Shown: piece after piece, positions 20,171 to 32,570 of the stretch
Numbering within the stretch: the stretch's first letter is position 1
Layout of the letters: the number at the start of each line of letters is the position of its first letter
Assembly: GCF_000003195.3 (NCBI RefSeq)
Contig: NC_012872.2
Location: 56,835,695-56,899,694, forward strand
Origin: Sorghum bicolor
Lineage: Eukaryota; Streptophyta; Magnoliopsida; Poales; Poaceae
Direction of reading: 5' to 3'
Length of the DNA: 64,000 nt
Position numbers and translations under genes: made by a program
The notes under the pieces: model-generated
What the model was told of the DNA's origin: nothing
What the model saw: only the letters and a program-made list of their open reading frames with translations
Databases searched by the model: none

Positions 20171-23100
20171 TCCGCTGGTGATCGGATCTGAATCTAATTA
20201 CAGGTGTATATGCCTACTAACTTCTATTGCTTTGCAAAAAATTATTGGGTGTACATGTGTACACCCATGTCCTTTACTGGGTCCGCCCGTGCTTGGATGG
20301 AACGGAAGTTTCTATATAGCACGCAAAATCATGTTATTTTCATGGTCACATCACGAACTTTTTGGAAAAAAACCATGCGTGCAAATCCGTTATTGAATAT
20401 CTGAATGATACAGAGGAGATAGTTGTCCTATCTATGCGTCATGTGAATTCTATTTAGTCTAAAATTCCGTCTCTTAGATGTGTGACCTTTAGAATTTGAA
20501 AAGCTCATGTGTGCAAATACCTTATTGAATTATTTAATATCTGAATGATACAGAGGAGATACTTATTCTATCTATGCGTCATGTGAATTCTATTTTAGTC
20601 TAAAATCCCATCTTTTAAATTTGTGGCCTTCAGAATTTGATTTAGTCTGAATGATACTTAGGAGGTACTTATCCTATCTATCCATTATTGAAGCTTTTTA
20701 GAATGGGATGGATGATGCCCTGCTTACATGATCACGCTTGTTAGGCACCTCTTTAGATGTGTGAAAATGATGTTCGCAAAAAAAAGGTGTGTGAAAATGA
20801 TTAAGAGTAGCATTGTGTAGAAAATAGTTGTACAGAAGCATACTTTTGCTATGTATTTTATAGATGTATATCATTACAAGCAGCGGTGGAGCTTGGACCT
20901 AAACCCAGCAGGGGCCAATCATTAAAGAACAGTACTACTCTGTTATTGTTATCAAGTCAAATGGCTGAAACTAATGGAGTTCACAAAAGTTCAGGGGTGG
21001 CCATGACCTAGTTGGCCCGGGAGAAGCTCTGCCACTGATTACGAGAACCACAGAGTGTACACCTTTGTTGCTGGTTCCATCTAGTGACAGTTTGTAGCTA
21101 GCTTGTCAAAATCTAGTCACAAGAATTCTGGGTCGACCGGGTCGAGGGACGCGGGTCGACACTCAACAAAAATGTGGTATGAAGAGGGTATATTTCTGCG
21201 GTATGAGAACCAAATATTTGGTACATGAACCCAAAGCCTATGGGTCGATGATCCCGGTACGAAGCATGGAGTCTTGTATGTATTGCAGTGGTTGACTTGT
21301 TGATTTGGGACATGAGGATCTGTTTTCAATCTCTTGGTTTTGCATTTGACTTGTTGATTACAGTCTAAATTAGGAAACAAATCATATATAGTTTTTTTTG
21401 AACTGAATCTCTTTTCCTTTTTTAAGACTATACATTAGGAAACAAATCACAGGATTTTTTTTTCACGAAGGGAAATAGGGAAATGTCCCACCACATGCGA
21501 CACTAATTTTCTCCTCCAAAAACTAAAAGAAAGTGTGTAACTTGTACAGTCTCATTAGAAAACAAATAGAAGTTAGAGAAGCACATGCTCAATCGACGGG
21601 ATCCCCTGTCTGCCATTCACGGGAATGAGGTGCGGCGGCTGTCTAGCCCCCGGCGAGCGAGCGACCAGTCACCAGCACAAGCATGGACGGCGGCGCGGCG
21701 CCATAGAGCGTGGGGCACCTCTGATTCGGTGCTGCCTCTGTCCTGAATCTTACCGTCGACGGAGATGCCAGTGATGTCACGTCCGGGCCAGCGGCGATGC
21801 CAGCGAGTGGAACCTCAAGCCCCATCCATAAGCCTTTGTTCATCTGCATCTCGCCGTCTAGGATTGGTACTCGTCCCTTCTTGAACCCTGCTGCAATGGG
21901 GCATCGACCCGTCCATAAATGGGACGTCGACCCATCTCGTACCTGTACCTCGCTTTGAGTTGGCGTAGCTGGTACGCGGTTCGCGGCTTCGTCCCTGAAC
22001 CCTGTGACTATGGTCAAAATAGGTCCATAGTGCTTTCCCTTTCAAGAGAAGAATAATTCTTTTGCTGGTTGTTAAGCCATTACGAAATAATCCAAGTCAC
22101 ACTTGACAGCTATCTAGTGTTTACTAATATGGTAAAAATATTCAGACATGCGCTGTCCTTGACCAAATTATTAGCTACTAGTTGTAATTCATTAACTAAT
22201 CTGTTTTTTTAGCCATAAATACAGCAGGGGAAGCCCCCACTGTTGGTATATAAATCAAATAAATAAACTGTACAGAGAGAAAGGGAGAAACGGAAAGGAC
22301 TACAGTCTACAGGCTGTACAACTGTACAGAAAGAGAGGGAAAGAAGAGAAACAGCAGGAGGGAGTCAGCCTTGTAGTCCTAAAGAGGACAGAAAGGTTGC
22401 AGTGATGTTGAGTGAGCAGTACGCGAATTTAGTTAGTTGCAGTGATGTGCACCCTAAAAATTCTGGGTTGTGGGCCTGTTGCTGTTATTAATCTCTTGAT
22501 GATGACTTAATTTGAAGTGTGCTATGATCCTTGCTTTGCCCTCTTGTTCTTCTGGCCTACTGCTGTTATTAGTCTTAAAATGTTAGAACACTCCCCGTAT
22601 GAGGAATATCATGTGCTCCGTGTTACAGGTGAACTTCCATTAGCCTATTTTCTGTGCCCACCCTTTAATTTCTGCGATCTGAAACACTGATTTTGTCCAC
22701 AAAAGCACTTAAACAGCAAGCATTGGTCAGTCTTTTGCTTGCCTAGCTTGCCATTTTAATCCTTAATGTTGTCATATGCATACATGAGAACCCTTCTATA
22801 AACACATATGTAAATTCACTTTTAAGCTATTAGGCACCCTCATTTCTTCATACTGAAGCATTTCTTTTGCATACATGTGCTCACTGTTATTAATCAGATG
22901 ACTAATTGCGATTAGTCATCCTTATTGTAACATGGACCTTGATTAGACCCTTGATCTGATTACCTTGACTAGAAACCTTTTTGTCCTGACTAATGGATGA
23001 CTAATCATGATTAGTTGTCCAATTAAGCCACTCAGATGAATAGTTTCCCAGCCACCCTCCTCCCCTCCACCAAGGACCACCTGCCGCTGCTGCAGATTGA

Positions 23101-24176
23101 CTGCTTGAGGATGGGCGCGAGGAAGGAGCTCACTTCCTTGTGCCTGCACTCAAGCAGTCAAGCTGCAGTGGCCGCAGGTGGTTCTCAAGCAGCACCAGCC
23201 AGGGGTTCATCCTCAACCTCGACTCAACTGTGCTTGGCTGCTTGCTTTGTTTGCCTAAATTTCACGCGCAGACCTTGAACTTGGCAGGGACTGATTCTTT
23301 GGTTCGGGAGATATCATTTGTTCACTGTAAAGTGCTAGGCAGGGGTGGAGTGGTTCTTAGCGCCTGATAGCAACTAAACAGGTTACGTGGCAGGTACACA
23401 CGAGGTAGGTGGGCTAGCAGCTAGCTATTGGCCTTCCATATATTTGGTTGACTGATATCTGTTTGCTGATGTTGTTCTTTTGCTGCATTTATTGGCTGCC
23501 AGCACTTTTTTGTGTTGTGCATATCAATTGTTTTTTCTCTCTCTCCGATGACTGCATTCTGTATCTATGTGCCAATTTCCTATTGTGGTAGAACACAAAC
23601 AATTTTTTTGTTTCATGATTTGTAAATGTAAGCAGACTATCTCACATGGTGATACCTGATAAAGCACTTGCCACATGTCGCAGCTGTCAATGTTCATCTG
23701 CCAAAATACCCTCTTGCCACATTTTTTTTTCACAACACATCTGCGGTTGTGAATGAAGCAGCCCCATAGGGGAATGTGACTGGCAGGACATTATTTATGT
23801 TCTTTGCTCGTCTCTTATGTTGGAAGCAATACTTGGTTAGGACGTAGGAAATATTTTTTCTGAGTTTTTTTACTTGGAACTATATTGTACAAGGTGTTTG
23901 AATAAATGAATATACTTTGTAAGATGTTGTATTTTTAGTTCAATCTTTTTTCTTTATGTGTGTTTATGTGTGTTTATTGCTGTTATTGTAGAGTGACTGC
24001 CACGTGTTGGTAACTTGCTGATGCTGTCCTATCAAGAAGTTTTTGATAATGAAGTATTTCTGTTTTTGCTGTTTCCCGAATAGTTGACATGCACCCCCCC
24101 CCCCCCCCCTCTCTTTCCCCCTTTTCAGCACATAGCACATGCGCAGCATCTAAGCTTATGCATTTATTTGTGCAGG
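20171..24176 (+). other. Probable long 5' UTR intron with transposon debris
   Basis: No coding exon is recognised. It contains the hAT MITE at 20881-21037, a near-repeat pair at 20390-20450 and 20520-20590 (GATACAGAGGAGATA...TATCTATGCGTCATGTGAATTC), GC-rich fragments at 21600-22020 and 23040-23270 that look like captured or degraded coding pieces, GATTAGTCATCC inverted repeats near 22895-23015, and a run of 16 C at 24094-24109 shortly before the acceptor. Confidence 0.45.
20881..21037. mobile_element. hAT-type MITE (157 bp)
   Basis: The ends are inverted repeats: CAGCGGTGGAGCTT on the left, and CAGTGGCAGAGCTT as the reverse complement of the right end. The flanking 8-mers ATTACAAG (20873-20880) and ATTACGAG (21038-21045) differ by one base and fit an old hAT duplication. 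Confidence 0.75.
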
Positions 24177-24223
24177 CTTGATATTTGACTGGGGCACTGG
24201 GCAGAGTTTGACAAGTTTCAGCA

Positions 24224-27200
24224 ATGGGGTTTGATAATGAATGTATCTTGAGTATTCAATCCCTTCCTGGTGAATATTTCTGCCCTGTTTGCCGGACACT
24301 CGTATATCCCAATGAGGCCCTACAAACTCAATGCACACATCTCTACTGCAAATCCTGCTTGGCGTATGTAGTGGCAACCACACAAGCTTGTCCTTATGAT
24401 GGATACCTTGTAACAGAAGCTGATTCGAAGGTATGCATATTCAATGAGTTCTTGTATGTGGAGTAATGGCTCTCCTCTTACTATCACATTTGCAATCTAC
24501 AGCCTCTTATGGAATCAAATAAAACCCTTGCTGAGACTATTGGCAAAGTCGCGGTCTATTGCCTGTATAATAAGAGTGGCTGCCAATGGCATGGAGAGCT
24601 ATCTGCCTGTATCACACATGGTGCTACTTGTGCATATGGTAACTCTCCTGTTGTTTGCAATCGTTGTGGGACACAAATTGTCCATCGTCAAGTGCAAGAA
24701 CATGCTCAACTCTGCCATGTATGTCCATCATGTCTTCAGTAACTTCTTATGGATGTCTAGAACTATGCTGTAAGTGACGGTTTCTTTTTACCTTTTTTGT
24801 TATTTGCAGGGCTTACAATCTCAAACCCAACAAGCTGATGGTAGTCAGGTGCAGCTAGCAGCGACAACAACTCAGCCAGTCACCCAAGATCCATCACTTG
24901 TCTCAGCTGGATCTGCTGCACCTGCAGCTGCAACCCTACCAAAGCCGTCTTCAACTACAGCCACAGGTCTAACAGATTCTGCAACAGCAACCGGAGGGGC
25001 AGCTGGTGCAACCACAGCAGCAGTGCCTTCTTCAGCTGCATCTATTCCCGCTTCTCAAACTCCAACAGCTGAGCAGTGGTACCAGCAGCAGCAGCTCCAA
25101 TTCTCGCAATACTACCAGCAGCAGCACCCTGGATCCAACCCTTACATGCAGCAATATCAACAGTATGACAAATACCAGCAGGTGTATCAGCAATACATGC
25201 AACCTCCAATGCAAGTACTGTCCCAAAATGTGGTGCCAGGATCTGCACAACCTGCTTCCTATGTTCAGCCTCAAGTGCAGTCCTCCCAGCTGATGATGCA
25301 AGCCCAAAGTCAGCCCCAGGTCCATCCATTGACAAGTCAACCACAGCTTCAGCAGCATCCGGTTCAACCCCAACCCCAAAGTCACCCTCATCTTTCCCAT
25401 GTTCAAGCACCTGCAGGTCAGTCGCAGCTTCACAAACCAATTCAGTCAGCCCAAGTTCCACAGCTCCAACCAAGTCAAGTTCCTCTCCAACCATCTGGTC
25501 TTCAAGTACAAACTGCAACACATCCATCTGCTCCTACTCAAGTTGGTAACCAGCAATTTGCTACTCAAGCAACGGCTCATCAAGTGCAGCCACATGTACA
25601 AGCTCAACCTCCGCAGCAGCAGCATATTTTTGCACAGCAACAACATCCACATCTGCAAGCTTTACCTCCACAGCAAAATATTCAACCTCAGATGCAGCTA
25701 AACTCTCAAGTTCAGCTCCAGCCTCCACATGTCCAGCAGCAAGCTTACCCACAACTTCAGGCCTATCCTCAACAAACACATATGCGCCCCCAGAATGCTT
25801 CATATACACAGCAGCAAACACCACAAGGTGCTCTTTTGCAACCTGCACATGTGTCTCACCAACAAGCACATGTTTCTCATCATCCTGCACCGATGCGTCC
25901 TCCATTGCCAGGCCAACAGCCAGCTTTGCAGCCTCAAGGAATCAAACATACAACACAACATGAAAAACATATTGGGTCTCATGCTCAGTGGCCACCAATG
26001 TATTCCAACATCCCTTCCCAGGCACCACCACAGGGATTGCCCGCACACTCATCTGTTTCCTCACAATCAGTTCAACCATACCAGCAAGCAATTTCCTCAT
26101 CACAACAGGTGCATTCCCAACCTGGTCAGCCTTATACACAACAGCATGTTACTGGCAATACTGGACAACACGTTCAAACCTCAGCTGGCAGATCTATAAC
26201 TCATCTTGCACCAACGCAGCAATTTCAGCATCAACAGCCAGCAGTGCTTAGAACTGAGTCGCCTGCTGCTGTGCACCCTATTGGGCAAGGTTCTTTAGAT
26301 CTTGAAAAAAATACTTCAAAATCAGGGAAGTCAGAAAATGCAACTAATGCTGCTGTCAGTGAAAATAAAAATAGCGGTACTGAGTCAGCTGTCATGAGAC
26401 CTACAAAGTCACAATCGGGTGATGAAAACATGAACAGCGAACAGAATGGTTTTGTCAGTGCTAGAAAAGATGCAGGGCAGACTGGGATTGTATTACACGG
26501 TTTTGATGGTTCAATTAGGAGGGATGGGAATACTGACCAGGCAGGTAATTCACAGGGTCCAATTGTGCAGGGAGGCAAAGACCATAAGGCTTCAGATGCA
26601 TCTACTAATCATGAGAAAGGACGATCATTTCAGCAGGCATCACTGCAAAATGCAGGGGCACTGGGCTCTTCTGTGCCCCCAGGTGTGGTACCACAACATC
26701 CATCTGGACCAGATAAATTGCTTCCTCAGCATATGATGAATCCTGGTCATAAGCATGGTTTCTCTGAAAATAACCGTCCTCCGTTGCAACAACCATATGG
26801 TTTGTTTCATTCTGGAACGATACCAAGGCCATTTGGAGAGAACCAGATTCAGATGCCAATGTCACAGCCTGGGGGTATCAGACCTGGTGATGGTATTCGA
26901 CCTCATGTGGTTGGCGCATTACCTGGACATCATGGTGCAGTATTGCCTCCTTTTGATCTTGAACGTTTGGGCCAGCCACATCTTCTTGGTAATATTCTGG
27001 ATCATAAGCAAATACTCCTTTTTTTTTGGTTGTTGCAAGTATGCTGACCTAACTTCCATTTGTCCAGGAATGTTGAACAGCAATGACTTTGGTGGTGAGA
27101 GGTTCAACACTTCAGGGGGTGCAGCATATCCTGGAAGACATGATAATATCAAAGACGACCGGAAACATTTTCCGGCGCCAGCCCCCCTGGATGGTCAGGG

Positions 27201-28357
27201 CTTGCAAAGGGACCCTAGACATTTTGAGAGAGCTTTAGGTAGACCTGATGGTTTCCTTGATTCAGTACCTGGAAGGCCTCCATTTCCAAACCATAGAAGT
27301 GCAGGTTTGCATGAGGATTTTCCAAGAAAGCAAAATGCAACTGCCAGTCACCCTGACTTCCTGTCACATGGAGCAGAATTTGATCATCACAGGGCTATTG
27401 AAATGCCTAATTTCAGAAACCCAGGTACAGATTTTGAAGCGATATGCATAAATTAATAACTGAAAAAATCAGAATACTTCAATGGCAGCAGGTCTTTTGG
27501 TTATATGAATGAAAGCTATGACACTTTGAACCTTAAATTTGCCAATGACGTTCTTCCATTGAGTTTTAATGTTTTCAGGCCCATTTGCTCAAGGGACAAG
27601 TGGCGGTCCTGGTGGCCTCCCTAAAAACCAGCTCGGCTCTGGTAACCTTCCTGGGAATTTACAACATTCTTTTGAGGGTCCAGACTTCCGTCCAGCTCCT
27701 TTCAATCTTGGTGATTCTTTTCGTTCCACTAGACTACATGCTGGGTGTGGAGAACCCCATGGTAATGACTATTGCATTTAACTGAACCTTCTAGCCATCA
27801 CTTTGCAGGTGACATGCATCCAGGTGACCGTGACCCTCATCTTGTCGGTGACTATTCTCAGCATGGATTTCCTAAAACTGCAGCACACTTTGGTTTGGTG
27901 GGTTATCAGTGCCTTTTTACATGAATTTATTCTTTTTTGTCACAATGCATTAGCACTTCCTATGTATGCTATTATTGTTGCTGATTATGTATTGTTTAGC
28001 TACTAAACTTCTGAGTGTTCTTCCATTTAGGGTGGATTCTTGAGAAATGGGAATTCTGGTTGGTGCCGAATATGCATGTTTAACTGTGGGAGCGCAGATA
28101 ATCTGGATATGCATGTACAAACAAGGGAACATCAGCAATGTGCAATGGACATTGTCCTGAAAATGAAGCAAGATGTTGCAAAGAGGCAAAAACTGTGAGA
28201 TATAAAATAATTTGATTTTGAATTTCTAAAGTGAAGCATTTTCCTGTTTATAAACTCAGATACTCTGTACTCTGTACTCAGGAATTATGGAGGCCCCAAG
28301 TCATTCAACAACAAAAAGGTTTCTGGGAAGGGCCATTTTCGTGGGAATAGACGCTAG
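24224..28357 (+). CDS. RING / TRAF-type zinc finger protein with long Gln/Pro-rich region, putative E3 ubiquitin ligase
   Basis: Eight coding exons: 24224-24430, 24503-24718, 24810-26988, 27068-27424, 27579-27761, 27809-27897, 28031-28194, 28282-28357. All introns are GT-AG, phases fit throughout, total 3471 nt, about 1156 residues. Exon 1 encodes a RING finger (Cys20, Cys23, Cys37, His39, Cys42, Cys45, Cys56 and Asp59 as last ligand, as in TRAF RINGs). Exon 2 encodes two TRAF-type finger halves (C89-x6-C96-x11-H108-x3-C112; C121-x2-C124-x11-H136-x3-C140). The third exon is a 726-codon Gln/Pro/His-rich low-complexity region. Exon 7 has a C2H2 finger C-x2-C-x12-H-x5-H near residue 1089, followed by a basic tail. 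By family the RING suggests ubiquitin transfer; the substrate is unknown. The ATG at 24224 is the first after the acceptor. It is the only intact host gene I support here. Confidence 0.9.
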
Positions 28358-28390
28358 TGTTACCTGATTCAGCTTGATATAGTTTTGCAG

Positions 28391-28478
28391 GTGAGTTCTC
28401 TCTGTTCTATTGTGATCCACAAGTAAAGACATTTTGCCCCTACATGGTTCAATTGGTCACTTCCTAATATTTTTCCAG
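28391..28478 (+). other. Candidate 3' UTR intron of the RING-TRAF gene
   Basis: A strong donor (GCAG|GTGAGT) lies 33 bp after the stop, and an acceptor TTTTTCCAG ends at 28478. An intron just after the stop could affect mRNA surveillance or regulation; this is inference. Confidence 0.5.
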
Positions 28479-28797
28479 GTTGCTACTGGTGCTTATGGGC
28501 GTTTCAAAGGCAATCGAGAATTGAGATCTCTTCAGACATCCTGTTCATGCGGTTCAGCGTATTTGAAGTGGAACTTGTAATGGTCCCAAACTTTTGTTGC
28601 CATGTTGATCTGCAGAGTTCACATGACTATGTTTACTTCATGTGTTTTTGCTGAAGTTGTTCTGGAATTGCTTAACATGCTAGTACCCTTCTTCTGTATG
28701 TGATAATTTATGAATCCTGTTTCTTTTAACTAGGCTCATGCTTTGTCTAATGGCAACCTAATAATAGACCACACTGAAACTTTTACAATGCGACTTA

Positions 28798-29040
28798 GGC
28801 CTTGTTTAGTTCCAAAAATTTTTGGAAAATGGCCACTGTAGCACTTTCGTTTGTATGTGACAAATATTGTCCAATTATAGACTAACTAGGCTTACAAGAT
28901 TCATCTCGCAAATTACAGACAAACTGTGTAATTAGTTTTTGTTTTTGTCTATATTTAATGCTCCATGCATATATTCAAAGATTCGATGTGACAGGAAATC
29001 TTGAAAAATTTTGGGTTTTTGGGAGGAACTAAACAAGGCC
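28798..29040. mobile_element. MITE with GGCCTTGTTTAGTTCC ends
   Basis: 243 bp. It begins GGCCTTGTTTAGTTCC and ends GGAACTAAACAAGGCC, a perfect 16-bp inverted repeat, flanked by TA on both sides (28796-28797, 29041-29042). Its inner text (TGTAGCACTTTCGTTTGTA, GACAAATATTGTCCAATTA) belongs to a MITE family very common in sorghum and relatives. The superfamily (Tourist or Stowaway type) cannot be settled from the short duplication. Confidence 0.88.
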
Positions 29041-29200
29041 TATAATTGTGTCATCAGACATCCATAACATGGTATTCTTTTGTTGGATTCTTTTGGTAAG
29101 GGGCTAATGGAAACATGTTAAAGGTACTTTCAGTGCCTGAAAATTATGCTAGTTTTGCATAGTTTGAATCCAAGAAATCTAAGGGCGTGGTATATAAATA

Positions 29201-29674
29201 ATGTCTTTTTTTACATCACTAAGCCCAATGTGCTTAATCATATATTTTAAAATTATTGAATGCGGATTCCGTGATATGTTCCCATTCAAAACAAGGGAGG
29301 ACAAAAGTGCTGCATTCCTGATTAAACACATGGGCAGATGGGCTAGAGTTGTTGACATGTCATTGCATGGCAACAACAAAGCCCATCCAAATCAACTAAA
29401 TAATCTCATTAAAGCGGTTGCCTATTTTGTGCCTGTGAGGGATCCATTAGTGTTAAAGGGTGGCTTGGAAGCCTGGAAGGAAACACAGAGTATGAAGAGG
29501 TTGAGTTGGGACATGTATAAGTTGTGCTCAAATATAGAACCAAAGTATAAGTTGTGCTCAAATATAGAAGAAAAAGAAAGCTATCTTGGTTTTCATATGA
29601 ATACTGGTACGCGCATCATGTATGCAGAGCTTGTTGATACCGATACTGGAGTTGTATTATTCACTTCTAGTTAG
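29201..29674 (+). CDS. Hypothetical ORF, 157 residues, not recognised
   Basis: An uninterrupted ORF downstream of the RING-TRAF gene, same strand. The middle part (FPFKTREDKSAAFLIKHMGR...LKGGLEAWKE) looks like real protein composition, but I recognise no family. Near the C-terminal end an exact 30-bp tandem duplication (29515-29574 region) repeats YKLCSNIE. No signal peptide or membrane segment is seen. It could be an exon of an unannotated gene, a captured fragment or a pseudogene. Confidence 0.3.
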   Translation: MSFFTSLSPMCLIIYFKIIECGFRDMFPFKTREDKSAAFLIKHMGRWARVVDMSLHGNNKAHPNQLNNLIKAVAYFVPVRDPLVLKGGLEAWKETQSMKRLSWDMYKLCSNIEPKYKLCSNIEEKESYLGFHMNTGTRIMYAELVDTDTGVVLFTSS

Positions 29675-32328
29675 TTATTCGAGATAGTAATAGTTTTATT
29701 ATCATAGGTTTGATGTTCCTACAGGCACTAAATGTTGTGGGTAAAATACTGAAGTTTCTAATTCACTACTGCTGGACAGATGTTCAGTTATGTTTGATGT
29801 GATTGTTTGCTTGTTATTTTGCTGATGGTGGCCTTTCTCTAGATGTTTGTTTTAAATCATCTGTCTTTGCTGTTTGTTTGCTAAGCAGAAACTGGAAACT
29901 GTAGGATAATTTCCAGCAGAGGGCTCCTGTCATACTTGCATGTTTGCCTAACGATGGTAAGGATGACATGCTTTGATAATGCTGGTAAGGAAAGATAGGT
30001 ATTGTGCTTTTATCACAATGCACTTCAAACTTTTTGACAGAAGTTTTTCATATATGGATTATGACTAAAGTGCTGAAGCCAATCTGTGGCCTGGCAATTA
30101 CTTGAACACTAAAGTTTACAGTTTGTATAATTGTGAGGACATTATGAACTGCTATGCTTTTGTTCGTAGGAAACAACATAAGATATAGTTATGTGTAAAC
30201 TAATGGATTGTGTATGTATATATTCATTCTGGGTAAGGAGTGATATTATGGCGGCTTGGTTGAACTCAATTTATGTGATCGGCAATTGGTTGCCCCATTG
30301 TGTGTTTGATCACTTTCCAGCCTTAGTTAGCTGCCTGGTAGCGCTACCCACAGAAGATAACCCCCAATCAAACAAATAAAGCTGGTTTGGCGTAACATGG
30401 AATATATTTCTCCCAAACACAGGTTGGCTGGTGTTAGATTTGTTTTATACATTTTTTTGCTTCAATTAGGATCACTTTCATATGACTTTCCTTCACCCTC
30501 CTAGTGAAGTGTCAAAATGCTTAGTAATTTGCTAGCTATCTTGCTTAGTGGATTTCTTTTTAGCCAGTTGTTGCTTTTTCACGACACGCCTTCGTTTACC
30601 CTGCAACTTGAACAGCTGGAAGCTTGCCCTTTCATACTCTGATACTTAGATAAGTGTGTAGCGACCCTTTATTTTTAGAGTTTCAGGGATAACACCCTGG
30701 TCCATTTGCATTGCATCAGGATTAAAAGTCACAATCAGTTGCAGCCCAAACTTGCCATTTTGGTTGGTCAAAACCACCTGCTCATGGATTTTGTCCAAAC
30801 TACTCACAGGGTTGTCGTTCACATGTGTAACCTCTTCGACATACTAGATTTTTTATAGAACTAGGTAGAAAGGTTATCTAGCAAGATGATAGTATCGTTC
30901 AGAACTTGATGCTTTCCACTCTACTACCCTTGCTATTAGTTTGGATACGACCAATCTACACTATAAAAGGCCTCCACATATTTATTCCCTTTTGCTGCAT
31001 GCACAATTTGGTTGCCTGGTTGCAAATGAATTTGCTACAGATTTATTCCCTCTTCAAAATTACATGACATATTTTACGTTGCTCAACGACAAGAAATCAT
31101 TCTAAGATGATTTGCACTGCCTATTTATTTTCTTTGATTGGAATGGGGTTGGCTACCATGATGACTTACGAATTGGAATCCCAAACTCTGGGTTCATCTA
31201 TGGTGGGTAATAATGAAAACATGTAAGTTCCACTCAGTTTTTGACCCATAGACTGATCTGGTATTAATTGCCTGAAGCTGAGGTTAGTAGACTATGCTAA
31301 ATACAAGCATTTTTGTAGTACATATTCTAAGGATCCAGCCAAAAAGTCTGTTTTCTTGAATCTTGGATTTTTCTCCTATTTAGCTCTGAATGAATTTTAG
31401 AATCACTGGTGCTGGTGCCATTTGTCACTAGTGTCAATAGTAAAAGGAAACGAAATGTTGCAGCGTGATAGTATTATACCACTATTATCAATCGGATTGC
31501 TGTTACAATAGTAACTTGCAGTGCAGTATATTCAATTTGCTAGTAATTAGCAACTTGGTGACATTATTTGCTGTTTGTGCTTGTCATAATGTAGACGATC
31601 TGTGTTTCTTGCCTCTGTTTTCTGTGTTTCTTTGGGATTCTTGTAGATGGTGGATGTGCCTGGGTGCCGACTACTGTTTGAACGAACTGACCACGCCCTC
31701 ATTTTCTGCCAGCATCGGATGTTTTTGACTGACTCCAGTATGTACTGTTGCTGAGGTTTAAATTGTAAAATTCCCATCCCGTAGTTCGTTCCTTACCAAC
31801 TAATGCACATGCACCCAAGGTGTAAAAGAAAATTCTTGTAATTTATTCACAAATATTTCTATACAAGTTTGCAGTGTAAATAAATATAACAATGTTCGTT
31901 TCAATAGAGTGCACCTACTAATTAATGTACCTGCTCCTTGTAAATAAACTCTTGTATTCGTAAAACTTTTTTTAATAAAAGTTTCAGTGCGAGAAACCGA
32001 TGTAACATTCAGTGTATGACGACTAATTAACCTACTCGAATGTAAATTATTGTAGTATATTCTTAAGGGCATGGATGAAGTTTCTGGTATTCTTTCAAAA
32101 TTTCTATATGAAAAATTCTACTTTGTAGCGTTTAGCTATGTTTTTGAGTAATTTTGATGCAATGTCGTGCCCCCGTTTTTTTATCCCTGAAACAGAAGCG
32201 ACTTGTGTTATTGTATTGGACTTTGGCTTTACTTGCATGTGGACATTGTAACCACTCACTTTGTCCTTGAAACCTGAAAGTCATTCTCACCTGTTGAGGA
32301 GTCTTTCAGTGTCAAATTTGATAAGTAC
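29675..32328. other. Intergenic DNA, no gene supported
   Basis: AT-rich sequence with only short ORFs on either strand. No tRNA, complete transposon or conserved coding motif was recognised. The stretch 30652-30880 (GTAGCGACCC...) may be an old LTR fragment, but no partner is visible. Confidence 0.4.
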
Positions 32329-32330
32329 TA

Positions 32331-32570
32331 CTCCCTTTATCCTGAATTTGAATTATAAGGTATTTGACTTTTTTGACTCTAAATTTAACCACTTGTATTA
32401 TTCAAAAAATATACAAATATAGTCAAATTTAAGTTATTCTCGAATAACTTTTATTAATAAATTAAGCCACAACAAAATAAGTGATATTTTATATAAAATT
32501 TTAAATAAAACTGAGTGGTCAAACTTGATAACACAAAAGTCAAATGTCTTATAATTTAGGATTGTCTGAG
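32331..32570. mobile_element. Stowaway-like MITE
   Basis: 240 bp flanked by TA (32329-32330 and 32571-32572). The imperfect inverted ends are CTCCCTTTATCCTGAATT...TTATAAGG on the left, and CTCAGACAATCCTAAATTATAAG as the reverse complement of the right. AT-rich, no ORF; the pattern fits Stowaway elements of the Tc1/mariner superfamily. Confidence 0.7.

Noticed and set aside
21643..22045. Minus-strand ORFs (21643-22017, 21815-22045) as a gene
   Set aside because: GC-rich captured-looking sequence without any recognised motif or splice context; likely transposon debris.
25032..25905. Long minus-strand ORFs (25032-25433, 25042-25527, 25561-25905)
   Set aside because: They are antisense shadows of the Gln-rich coding exon, whose CAG/CAA codons read as Leu/Trp/Val-rich text with few stops on the other strand.
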